Source: an uncultured Oscillospiraceae bacterium
GTDB lineage: Bacteria > Bacillota > Clostridia > Oscillospirales > Oscillospiraceae
Assembly: GCA_944387065.1 (NCBI GenBank)
Contig: CALXDM010000002.1
Coordinates: 62,001 to 126,000, forward strand
Direction: 5' to 3'
DNA: 64,000 bases
Below, in pieces: positions 51,003 through 58,609 of the stretch. Position 1 is the stretch's first letter. Every line of letters starts with the position of its first letter. Under the pieces are notes generated by a model. That model did no database searches. It was not told the DNA's origin and worked only from the letters and a program-made list of their open reading frames with translations. The translations under genes and the position numbers were made by a program.

Positions 51003-51929
51003 TCAAAACAGATCCTTCTTCTTCAAGATCAGCGCCGCAATGGCCACCACGACCCCTGTCACCAGCAGAGGGAACCACCAAAAGTGATCCAGCGGCAGCC
51101 CCATCACATTCATCCCGTAAAAGCCAAAAATGATGTTGGGGATGGCCAGCAGGATGGTCAGCGAGCTGAGCACCTTCATGGTGACGTTCAGGTTATTGGA
51201 GATGACCGAGGCAAAGGCGTCCATCATCCCCGAGATGATGGAGGAATAGATCTGGGCCATCTCAATGGCCTGGCGCACCTCGATGAGCACGTCCTCCAGC
51301 AGGTCGTGGTCCTCCTCATACAAGGTGACGATGCGCCCCCGGAGGATCTTCTCCAGTGTGACTTCGTTGGCCTTCAGGGAGGTATTGAAGTAGACCAGGG
51401 ATTTCTCCAGGTCCAACAGTTGGATCAGCTCTTTGTTGCGCTGGGACTTGTACAACTGCCGCTCCATGTGATTATAGGTTTTGTCAATCTGTTTGAGGTA
51501 TTGCAGATAGCGCTTGGCCACCAGCAGCAGGATGTTGAGGATGAACCGAGTGCGCTGCTGGGTGCGCACATCCCGCACCAGCCCATCCTGCAGATCCCGC
51601 ACCACCGAGGTCTCCTTCAGGCAGACGGTGATGATATGCTTGCCCGTGACGATGATGCCCAGGGGGAGGGTAGAATAGACCCGCCCGGTCTCGTCCTGCT
51701 CCATGGCGGGGGTGTCCACGATGATCAAAGTCTGCCCATCCTCGCTGTCAATGCGGGAGGTCTCCTCCTCGTCCAGAGCAGCCCGCAGAAAGGTGGGCTC
51801 CACCCCCAGGCCGGAGGACACCCGATTCAGTTCCTCCTCACTGGGACAAACCAGGTTGACCCAGCAGCCATCCTCCACCGCGTCCAGCCGGGCGATCTGC
51901 CCGTCCACGGTCTTGTAAATATCCAGCAT
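51003..51929 (-). CDS. corA: CorA family magnesium transporter
   Basis: 308 aa. Large cytoplasmic N-domain with long helices (LYEEDHDLLEDVLIEVRQAIEMAQIYSSII), two C-terminal helices with the Y-G-M-N signature in GFYGMNVMG, then KKKDLF tail. Imports Mg2+ (or Co2+). The start at 51929 (MLDIYKTVDG) is used; an upstream extension would place coding sequence inside the leader terminator. Expressed from a promoter at 52174-52202 through a long structured leader. Confidence 0.93.
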   Translation of the reverse strand: MLDIYKTVDGQIARLDAVEDGCWVNLVCPSEEELNRVSSGLGVEPTFLRAALDEEETSRIDSEDGQTLIIVDTPAMEQDETGRVYSTLPLGIIVTGKHIITVCLKETSVVRDLQDGLVRDVRTQQRTRFILNILLLVAKRYLQYLKQIDKTYNHMERQLYKSQRNKELIQLLDLEKSLVYFNTSLKANEVTLEKILRGRIVTLYEEDHDLLEDVLIEVRQAIEMAQIYSSIISGMMDAFASVISNNLNVTMKVLSSLTILLAIPNIIFGFYGMNVMGLPLDHFWWFPLLVTGVVVAIAALILKKKDLF

Positions 51930-51966
51930 TGCCTTCACACCTTTCCCGAAACCGGCGAAAGGCCAG

Positions 51967-52167
51967 AAAAAGCCCGTGCGGTTCCGCATTCTCTCGGCTC
52001 CATGAGCCCATGGAGCGGCGGACGCACGGGAGGGCAGGCTGTCTGCTCAGCAGGTGCGCCGCGCTGGGGATGTCCATCTTCGGCCTATGGGATCGCCTGT
52101 CACGACGCACTCCACTTCCTTTCCTGTCAGGCTTGGGGCTGATACAGCCATCGCCCCAGCCTTTTCA
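51967..52167 (-). promoter_or_regulatory. Structured corA leader ending in an intrinsic terminator; candidate riboswitch of unrecognised class
   Basis: About 200 nt transcribed before corA. Terminator: CCCGTGCG (52030-52023) pairs with CGCACGGG (51980-51973), enclosing a CTCCATG-GGCT-CATGGAG hairpin, followed by CTTTTT. Upstream part: an 8-bp stem (52103-52110 with 52054-52061), a hairpin at 52043-52053 and another at 52135-52157. The layout is that of a transcriptional riboswitch; a metal-responsive element is likely from the gene. I could not match the M-box or NiCo consensus by eye. Confidence 0.6.
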
Positions 52168-52173
52168 TCCCTT

Positions 52174-52202
52174 ATTATATGCCGGTGGGCGCCGCTTTGC
52201 AA
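52174..52202 (-). promoter_or_regulatory. Promoter of the corA leader
   Basis: Minus strand TTGCAA (52202-52197), 17 nt, TATAAT (52179-52174). Confidence 0.8.
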
Positions 52203-52257
52203 GAGCAAAGCGGCGAAACCTCCCCCCTCCCCATTCCCGGCGGCTTCGAAGGCGCAC

Positions 52258-52299
52258 GAAAAGCAGCGGCCCGCCGGCGCGCGCCGGCGGGCCGCTGCT
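52258..52299 (-). terminator. Terminator of the dpaAB operon
   Basis: Perfect 38-bp palindrome (52262-52280 with 52281-52299) immediately after the dpaB stop; T4 follows on the minus strand. Confidence 0.8.
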
Positions 52300-52300
52300 C

Positions 52301-52882
52301 CTACCTCCTCTCGATCAGCAACGGCTGGAGCTGCTGCCCCCGCCGGGCCGCCTCCAGGGTCTGGATCACCTGGGTGAAGTCGGCCACCAGAGAGGTGGGC
52401 TTGCCCTGGCAGTCATCCTGCCCAAAGGGGACGAAGTAGACGTTCTTTCGGGCCAGCAGCGTACCCAGATTGGGCGCGGCGGCGCTCAGCCCATCGTTGG
52501 TGGACAGGGCGATCACCAAGGGCCTGCCGTTGCGCAGGTGGGCCTTGGCCGCCATGGTCACGCTGCTGTCGGTGATGCCATGGGCCAGCTTGGCCAGGGT
52601 ATTTCCCGTACAGGGGCAGATCACCAGGACGTCCAGCAAGGCCTTGGGCCCGATGGGCTCGGCCTGCTCCACCGTGGAGATGACCCGGCGGCCGCAGATG
52701 CGCTCCATTTCCCGCATGAAGTCGTGGGCGTTGCCAAAGCGGGTGTCGGTGGCGGCCACCCGCTCGGAGACGATGGGCACGATGGGGGTGTACCGGGCCG
52801 CCGCCTGCTCCAAAACATCCAGCCCCTGGCTCAGGGTGCAAAAGGATCCGCAAAAGGCGAATCCGAGCTTGAGCTGCTCCAT
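52301..52882 (-). CDS. dpaB: Dipicolinate synthase subunit B
   Basis: 193 aa flavoprotein-like subunit (SpoVFB): LGFAFCGSFCTLSQGLD, VICPCTGNTLAKLAHGITDSSVTMAAKAHLRN (family core, in two parts), ALSTNDGLSAAAPNLG. Makes DPA in the mother cell with DpaA. ATG at 52882 follows AGGAG by 7 nt; GTG at 52888 would overlap the dpaA stop (GTGA) and is an alternative. Confidence 0.95.
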   Translation of the reverse strand: MEQLKLGFAFCGSFCTLSQGLDVLEQAAARYTPIVPIVSERVAATDTRFGNAHDFMREMERICGRRVISTVEQAEPIGPKALLDVLVICPCTGNTLAKLAHGITDSSVTMAAKAHLRNGRPLVIALSTNDGLSAAAPNLGTLLARKNVYFVPFGQDDCQGKPTSLVADFTQVIQTLEAARRGQQLQPLLIERR

Positions 52883-52884
52883 AC

Positions 52885-53748
52885 TCACACTCCTAACTCT
52901 TCCATGATATGATAGACGGTATTCTTAATGTATCGGCCTGAGGTGACAGGGGCCACCTTGCCCGGCAGGGACAGAGCCCAGATCACCCGCACCCCCAGGG
53001 CGGCGGCCACGGACATATCCACCCCTCCAGGGCGGGAGGCCAGGTCGATGACCAGCGCCCCTTGCTTCATGGCCGCCAGCTCCTCCACCCCCAGCACCGG
53101 GGCAGGGACGGTGTTCACCACCAGGTCAAAGCTGCACAGCCACTCCCCCAGCCGGTCCAGCCCCTCTGTCTCCAGCCCCATCCCCTCGGCGATGGCCCGC
53201 TGGGCATAGCTGCGGGCGGCCACCCACGTCCGGGCCCCCAGGGCCCGCAGCCGGGGGGCCAGCGCCCGGCCCAGGCGGCCAAACCCCACCACCAGCACTC
53301 GGGCGTCATGCAGGGTGATGGGCAGCTCCTCCAGGGCGATCTGGATGGCCCCCTCCGCCGTGGGCACCGCGTTGAGCTGGGCCAGCTCCTCCCGGGCAAA
53401 ATAGTCCTTCAAGATCAGCTGGCGCTGTCCGGCCAGCTCCGCCAGCCCATTGCCGGCCATTCCGGCACACAGAAGCTGGCCGGGTCGCATAGCCCCTACG
53501 ATCTCTTCCAGCGTGTGGGATCCAGCGGACAGGGGCGCGTTCAGCCGCCCCTCCCCGTCGGCAGCGGGCAGGGGCAGCACGACGCAGTCGGCCAGCTCCA
53601 GCCCCTCCAAGGTTGACTCGCACCGCACCCCTTCCCCCTGCTCCAGGGCAAAGGCGTGCACCCCATGTCCGTCATCGGCCAGCAGGCCCGCCAAAGCCGC
53701 CTGGCGGGGATCCCCTCCGATGACCCAAAAATTTTTTGTCCGCAGCAT
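52885..53748 (-). CDS. dpaA: Dipicolinate synthase subunit A
   Basis: 287 aa (SpoVFA). N-terminal domain (KNFWVIGGDPRQAALAGLLADDGH) and NAD(P)-binding Rossmann domain (ARVLVVGFGRLGRALAPRLRALGA), FDLVVNTVPAPVLG and LASRPGGVDM. Converts a lysine-pathway intermediate to DPA with DpaB. Start at 53748 with AGGGAGG; the longer frame to 53979 is non-coding. Expression in the mother cell under SigK is expected, but no convincing SigK promoter was identified. Confidence 0.95.
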   Translation of the reverse strand: MLRTKNFWVIGGDPRQAALAGLLADDGHGVHAFALEQGEGVRCESTLEGLELADCVVLPLPAADGEGRLNAPLSAGSHTLEEIVGAMRPGQLLCAGMAGNGLAELAGQRQLILKDYFAREELAQLNAVPTAEGAIQIALEELPITLHDARVLVVGFGRLGRALAPRLRALGARTWVAARSYAQRAIAEGMGLETEGLDRLGEWLCSFDLVVNTVPAPVLGVEELAAMKQGALVIDLASRPGGVDMSVAAALGVRVIWALSLPGKVAPVTSGRYIKNTVYHIMEELGV

Positions 53749-53955
53749 AGCAACCTCCCTGTCAGCCCGCAGGGCGGGCGGTGTCTGTATCCTCAATGCA
53801 GTGTATTCCCAGGGCCGGCGAAGGGTTCCCCCAGCCGGCCCGGCCCCGCGCCCACCCGAGATCCCGCCGGGCAGGGAACAGAAGAAGGGGGCCGCGCTTG
53901 GCGCAGTCCCCTTGGAATCCCACCCGCCCCGAGCTCCATTCCCCGGCCTTTCCCC

Positions 53956-53984
53956 TTGCTTTTCCCCCCACAACGGCATATAAT
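53956..53984 (+). promoter_or_regulatory. Promoter of pncB
   Basis: TTGCTT (53956-53961), 17 nt, TATAAT (53979-53984). The rest of 53749-54090 has no clear gene. Confidence 0.7.
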
Positions 53985-54090
53985 ATTACAATCTTGTCCA
54001 CCCTGCGGCAGGGGCCGCACACCCGGCGCGCTCGCTCCCACTGCTATGGTCAGCCCGTGCCGGGCCCGCTTGAAAGGATGTGCGTTTTTC

Positions 54091-55521
54091 GTGAGACACG
54101 ACGTCAACTATACCATGCTGGCTGATTTCTACGAGCTGACCATGGGCAACGGCTATTTCCAGACGGGATTAAAGGATCGGGTATGCTATTTCGACGTGTT
54201 CTTCCGCAGCGTGCCTGACGGCGGCGGCTTTGCCATCGCCGCGGGTCTGGAACAGGTCATTCAGTATATCCAAAACCTGCGCTTTGATCAGGAGGATGTG
54301 GAGTTCCTGCGCTCCAAGGGGCTGTTTGGGGAGGACTTCCTCCAGTTCCTGCTGGACTTTCGCTTCACCGGGGACATCTGGGCCGTGCCGGAGGGCACCC
54401 CCATCTTCCCCCGGGAGCCCATTCTCATCGTGCGGGCCCCCGCTATCCAGGCCCAGTTTATCGAGACCTACCTGCTGCTGGCCCTCAACCACCAGTCCCT
54501 CATCGCCACCAAGTCCAACCGCATTGTCCGGGCCGCCGAGGGCAGGGCGGTGTCTGAGTTCGGCTCCCGCCGGGCCCAGGGGGCGGACGGGGCTCTGCTG
54601 GGGGCCCGGGCCAGCTATATCGCCGGGGCGGGAGGCACCGCCTGCGCCATGGCCGACCAGATGTTCCACACTCCCGCCACGGGCACCATGGCCCACTCCT
54701 GGGTGCAGATGTTCCCTGACGAGTACACCGCCTTTCGCACCTACTGCCAGGTCTATCCCGAAGCCCCCACCCTGCTGGTGGACACATACAGCGTGCTCAA
54801 ATCGGGCGTGCCCAACGCCATCCGTGCCTTCCAAGAGAGCGGGCTGACCCGGGGGGCCATCCGCATCGACTCGGGAGACTTGGCCTACCTGTCCCGGCGG
54901 GCCCGGAAGATGCTGGACGAGGCGGGATTAGAGGGAATCAAGATCATCGCCTCCAACTCCCTGGACGAGTATCTCATCCGGGACCTCATCACCCAGGGCG
55001 CGCGCATCGACGGCTTTGGCGTGGGCGAACGGCTGATCACCTCCAAAAGCGAGCCGGTGTTCGGCGGGGTGTACAAGCTGGCCGCCATCGAGGATGAGCA
55101 GGGCCGCGTCATCCCCAAGATCAAGATCAGCGAAAACCCCGCCAAAGTGACCCTGCCCCACTTCAAAAAGGTCTACCGCCTGTTTGAAAACGCCACCGGG
55201 AAGGCCATGGCCGACTACGTCTGCCTGTACCAGGAGCAGCCCGACTTCTCCCAATCCCTGGAGCTGTTTGACCCAGACGCCACCTGGAAGCGCAAGACGG
55301 TGCGCGACTTCACCCCCGTGCCCTTGCTCTGCCCCATCTTCCAGGGCGGGCGCCTGGTGTACCAGCAGCCCAGCATTCAGGAGATCCGGGCCTACTGCGT
55401 GCGCCAGGTGGACAGCCTCTGGGACGAGGTCAAGCGCTTTGAAAACCCTCACAACTACTATGTGGACCTGTCCCAGGCCCTATGGGATGTGCGCGACCAG
55501 CTGCTCACTCCCCGCCGATGA
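54091..55521 (+). CDS. pncB: Nicotinate phosphoribosyltransferase
   Basis: About 476 aa; NAD salvage from nicotinate. Motifs: MLADFYELTMGNGYF, SNRIVRAAEGRAVSEFGSRRAQG (phosphoribosyl pocket, in two parts), TGTMAHSWVQMF, RIDSGDLAYLSRRAR, and ASNSLDEYLI. GTG start at 54091 is favoured by AAAGGATG upstream; ATG at 54115 is an alternative. The frame reaching to 53656 is not coding. Stop overlaps the next gene by 4 bases. Confidence 0.94.
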   Translation: MRHDVNYTMLADFYELTMGNGYFQTGLKDRVCYFDVFFRSVPDGGGFAIAAGLEQVIQYIQNLRFDQEDVEFLRSKGLFGEDFLQFLLDFRFTGDIWAVPEGTPIFPREPILIVRAPAIQAQFIETYLLLALNHQSLIATKSNRIVRAAEGRAVSEFGSRRAQGADGALLGARASYIAGAGGTACAMADQMFHTPATGTMAHSWVQMFPDEYTAFRTYCQVYPEAPTLLVDTYSVLKSGVPNAIRAFQESGLTRGAIRIDSGDLAYLSRRARKMLDEAGLEGIKIIASNSLDEYLIRDLITQGARIDGFGVGERLITSKSEPVFGGVYKLAAIEDEQGRVIPKIKISENPAKVTLPHFKKVYRLFENATGKAMADYVCLYQEQPDFSQSLELFDPDATWKRKTVRDFTPVPLLCPIFQGGRLVYQQPSIQEIRAYCVRQVDSLWDEVKRFENPHNYYVDLSQALWDVRDQLLTPRR

Positions 55522-56189
55522 GTCTGCCCATGCGCGCGCTGCTGCTGGCCATGGACAAGGAGGCCGCGCCCCCCTTCACCGGCGGGCGGCCCATCCCCAA
55601 CCAGGCAGGGCTGTCCCTGCGCCAGCTGGGGGAGGAACTGCTGGTGTGCGTCAGCGGCGTGGGTAAGGTCAACGCCGCCCTGGCCGCCCAGTTCCTGCTG
55701 GACCGCTTCCCCGTCACCGAGCTGTGGAACGCCGGGGTGGCCGGCTGTTTTGCCCCCCTGCCGCCGGGAACACTGGTGGCTGTCAGCGCCTGTGTCCAGC
55801 ACGATCTGGACGTGTTTGGCGACCCGCCCGGCCAGGTGCCCGTGCTGGAACGGGTGCTGCTGCCCTGTGCCCAGCCCCACCGCACCGCCCGGCAGCTGGC
55901 CGACGCCGGGCTGCCCTGCCGCATCGGGGTGGTCGCCACCGGAGACTGGTTTGGCCGGGATCCGGCCAGGGCCCAGGCCATCCAGGCCCGGTTTGACCCG
56001 CTGGTGTGCGATATGGAAGCGGGCGCTGCCGCCCAGGTGTGCCTACGCAGCGGCGTGCCTTTCCGGTGCCTTAAAGTGGTGTCCGACCACCTTTCCAACC
56101 CTGCCCAGTACCGACAGTACCAGCACAATCTCCCCGATGCGGTGGAGCGGCTGAACCGGGCGCTGGCCGTCCTGCTATCCCCGGGCTGA
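55518..56189 (+). CDS. Nucleoside phosphorylase/hydrolase family protein (MTA/SAH nucleosidase-like)
   Basis: 223 aa PNP_UDP_1 fold: VCVSGVGKVNAALAAQFL, WNAGVAGCF, VATGDWFG, catalytic region VCDMEAGAAAQVC and KVVSDHLSN with the conserved Asp. Probably cleaves methylthioadenosine/S-adenosylhomocysteine; futalosine hydrolase is an alternative. Coupled to pncB by an ATGA overlap. No own RBS stands out. Confidence 0.8.
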   Translation: MSLPMRALLLAMDKEAAPPFTGGRPIPNQAGLSLRQLGEELLVCVSGVGKVNAALAAQFLLDRFPVTELWNAGVAGCFAPLPPGTLVAVSACVQHDLDVFGDPPGQVPVLERVLLPCAQPHRTARQLADAGLPCRIGVVATGDWFGRDPARAQAIQARFDPLVCDMEAGAAAQVCLRSGVPFRCLKVVSDHLSNPAQYRQYQHNLPDAVERLNRALAVLLSPG

Positions 56190-56224
56190 CCAGCTCGGTC
56201 AGTGCGCTGCCAGCCCGAACGGGC

Positions 56225-56261
56225 AAAGCCCCCAGGCGGCGGTGCCGTCTGGGGGCTTTTT
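56225..56261. terminator. Terminator between nucleosidase gene and spo0A
   Basis: AAAGCCCCCAGgCGG arm and CCGTCTGGGGGCTTTTT arm (56225-56261) between convergent genes; T5 on plus, A3 start gives T3 on minus. Confidence 0.85.
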
Positions 56262-56269
56262 GTGCCTTC

Positions 56270-57031
56270 TCAGCCCGCCTTCCTGCTGCGCTCCAGCGAA
56301 ATGCGGTCGGCAATCATGGCAATGAACTCACTGTTGGTCGGTTTCCCTTTGGCGTTGGAAACAGTATAGCCGAAATACTTCTGCAGGGTCTCCAGATCCC
56401 CTCGGTCCCAGGCCACCTCGATGGCGTGGCGGATGGCCCGCTCCACCCGGCTGGCGGTGGTGCCGTATTTCTTGGCTACCGCCGGATACAATACCTTTGT
56501 CACCGCGTTGATCACGTCCATATCCGCCACCGCCAGGCCGATGGCCTCCCGGAGGTACTGGTAGCCCTTGATGTGGGCGGGCACGCCGATGTCATGGATG
56601 ATGGCCGTCACCCGGCGCTCCAGCTCCCGGTCGTCCCCGCTCTCCGGCCCCTCCTGGGCCGCCTGGCCGTGGGCCAGCTGACGGATCCGCTCAACCACCG
56701 CCGACAGCCGGCAGGGCTTGAGCATACAGTAGTCGCCCCCTCGCGCGGCCACCTGCTCGGCCAAGGCGGGAGCGGCAAAGGCGGAGAGCACCAGCATCCG
56801 GGGCCGCTCCTTCCCGAGGTGCTCCAGCACTTCCAGCCCATCCATGCCGGTGAGCATCAGGTCCATCACCACCACGTCTGGCCTGAACTGGTGCACCAGG
56901 CGCAGCAGCTCTTCCCCATCCCCGGTCTGTCCCACCAGCTCCAGGCCCGTCTCCCCATCCAGCATCTCCCGGAACAGCCCTCGAAACTCCTCCGACGCGT
57001 CCGCCAGCAGAATCCTAATTTGCTCGTCCAT
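56270..57031 (-). CDS. spo0A: Spo0A, master response regulator of sporulation
   Basis: 253 aa. Receiver domain with phosphoacceptor Asp in [13 protein letters not shown], Ser in LSAF and Lys in LKPC. The acidic pair that binds Mg2+ is reduced to LLADAS (one Asp, Ala where D10 is usual). DNA-binding Spo0A_C is canonical: [19 protein letters not shown] and [27 protein letters not shown] at 57031. It follows spoIVB as in nearly all endospore formers, with 0A boxes upstream. Confidence 0.96.
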   Translation of the reverse strand: MDEQIRILLADASEEFRGLFREMLDGETGLELVGQTGDGEELLRLVHQFRPDVVVMDLMLTGMDGLEVLEHLGKERPRMLVLSAFAAPALAEQVAARGGDYCMLKPCRLSAVVERIRQLAHGQAAQEGPESGDDRELERRVTAIIHDIGVPAHIKGYQYLREAIGLAVADMDVINAVTKVLYPAVAKKYGTTASRVERAIRHAIEVAWDRGDLETLQKYFGYTVSNAKGKPTNSEFIAMIADRISLERSRKAG

Positions 57032-57090
57032 TGCCACAACCCTTTCCGGTCCCTGACCTGTGATGTTTTCCAGTTTTTTACTGTATCTCT

Positions 57091-57178
57091 AAAATACCAC
57101 AGGATGTTCCACCTGACAAGGGCGTTTTACCAATTTCTTGTAATTATTTTTCGACAGCCCTGTCGCAATCTGGCGACA
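57091..57178 (-). promoter_or_regulatory. spo0A promoter and 0A-box cluster
   Basis: Minus strand TTGTCA (57119-57114), 17 nt, TATTTT (57096-57091). Upstream of the -35: perfect 0A box TGTCGAA (57156-57150, minus), TGTCGCA (57161-57167, plus) and GCGACA-containing site (57172-57178). Consistent with autoregulation by Spo0A-P. Confidence 0.65.
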
Positions 57179-57210
57179 GCCCAGGGGGCTGAACCGTTGC
57201 TTACTGGCTG

Positions 57211-58254
57211 TTACTGGCTGTCACAGGACTGAAGCATCCGGCCGGCGTAGATGCCGTAGCCGCTGGTGGGGTCGTCTACCATCACGTGGGTCACTGCCCC
57301 CACCAGTCTCCCATTTTGCAGGATGGGGCTGCCGCTCATCCCCTGCACGATGCCGCCGGTGGTGTCCAGCAGACGCTGGTCGGTCACCTGGATGAGAAAG
57401 TCCCGGCAGTCGCTCTCGCTCTCAGGGTAGACCTTGACGATCCGAATGGTGTACTCCTCTACCTCTTGGCCGGAGATGTTGCTCAGGATGGTGGCCTCCC
57501 CTGCCTTGACCTCGTTGCGGGGGGCGATCTCCACCTCCTGGCCGCTCCAGCCGCCCCCTTCCGCCAGGGTGCCGAACACACCGCTGTCGGTGTTGGCGGA
57601 CAGCTGGCCCAGGGTGACCTGGGTGTCAAAGGTCCCCTTGAGCTGCCCTGGCACGCCCCGCTTGCCCTGCTCCACGCCGCTGACGCTGGCAGGCAGGATG
57701 GAGCCGTGCTCCAGGGGCATGAGCAGGGCGGTGTCCACGTCGCTGATGCCGTGGCCTAAGGCGCCGAAGGCCCCCGTGTCGGGACAGTAGAAGGTCACCG
57801 TCCCGATGCCCGCCATGGAGTCCCGGATCCAGGCCCCCAGCTTATAGGCCCCGTCGGAGGCGCACAGCGCCGCCTGAGCGGTCAGCTGCACCTGCTTATC
57901 GTCCCGGATGGCCTGGATGCTCATGGACTGCCCTTCCAGCTGCTGGAGCAGGGCGGACACCTCCTCAATGGTATCCACCTCGGTGGAGTTGATATGGGTG
58001 ATGACGTCCCCCTCCTTCAGCCCGCAGTCCTTGGCCGGGTTGACCATGCCGGTTTGGGTGTCGATCTCCGAAGTGCCCACCACCACAACGCCATCGGAGA
58101 ACAGCTTGATACCCACGGCACGGCCCACCGGAACCACCGTGCGCGCGCTGGCCCGGGCGCTCAGAGGCCACAAGAGCGCCAGAGCCAGCAGGACCAGCAA
58201 TCCCACCCGCAGCAGCGCCGTGCCCGTCCCTGCGGGCCTTGCTTCCTCGTTCAA
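57211..58254 (-). CDS. spoIVB: SpoIVB peptidase
   Basis: 347 aa serine peptidase secreted from the forespore that triggers pro-SigK processing. Signal-anchor helix (residues 15-36), PDZ domain (CGLKEGDVITHINSTEV), then S55 peptidase: GIGTVTFYCPDTGAFGALGHGISD with catalytic His and GGIVQGMSGSPILQNGRLVGAVTHV with catalytic Ser. TTG start at 58254, with GGTGAG a few bases upstream. Directly upstream of spo0A. Confidence 0.96.
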   Translation of the reverse strand: MNEEARPAGTGTALLRVGLLVLLALALLWPLSARASARTVVPVGRAVGIKLFSDGVVVVGTSEIDTQTGMVNPAKDCGLKEGDVITHINSTEVDTIEEVSALLQQLEGQSMSIQAIRDDKQVQLTAQAALCASDGAYKLGAWIRDSMAGIGTVTFYCPDTGAFGALGHGISDVDTALLMPLEHGSILPASVSGVEQGKRGVPGQLKGTFDTQVTLGQLSANTDSGVFGTLAEGGGWSGQEVEIAPRNEVKAGEATILSNISGQEVEEYTIRIVKVYPESESDCRDFLIQVTDQRLLDTTGGIVQGMSGSPILQNGRLVGAVTHVMVDDPTSGYGIYAGRMLQSCDSQ

Positions 58255-58277
58255 TCAAGCTCACCGCCTTTCCAAAA

Positions 58278-58306
58278 ATAGTACGGGGCACGCCCCGCAC
58301 TGTTAA
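58278..58306 (-). promoter_or_regulatory. Possible spoIVB promoter
   Basis: Minus strand TTAACA (58306-58301), 17 nt, TACTAT (58283-58278). Sigma-F/G control is expected for spoIVB; the CGTACTA around the -10 is one base from the sigma-F/G -10, but no matching -35 is at the right distance. Confidence 0.4.
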
Positions 58307-58527
58307 TATGGCGGGCCGGCCGCCCTTCCACCGTGGGAAAGTCAGGCGGGGCTGGCAGGGGGATGCTGCCTGTCTCCCCGGCCGGGCCGGATGCAGCGTT
58401 CATACTGGGAAAATCCCCTTGCCTTTCCATATTTTCCCCGCACCTGCCCGAGGGCGCTCCCCCTCAGTTTGCCCGCCCGCCCAGCGGGACAGCCGGGGGC
58501 GCGCCTGACAAGTTTTTCGTCGAATGG

Positions 58528-58560
58528 AAAAAATGCCCGGCCGGGAAACTCCCGACCGGG
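58528..58560 (-). terminator. Terminator of ahpC-ahpF operon
   Basis: 10-bp stem 58536-58545 / 58551-58560 (one mismatch), T6 on the minus strand (complement of 58528-58533). Region 58320-58527 shows no gene. Confidence 0.8.
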
Positions 58561-58609
58561 CTGATCCACCATCAAGCGGGCAAACGCCCCTTCACGGTTA
58601 GATGGATGA

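Noticed and set aside
51967..52167. Mg2+ M-box riboswitch assignment for the corA leader
   Set aside because: Gene context fits, but I could not align the conserved M-box blocks; class left open.
53656..54090. Long N-terminal extension of PncB
   Set aside because: It covers the start of dpaA and the pncB promoter; family N-terminus starts at about 54091.
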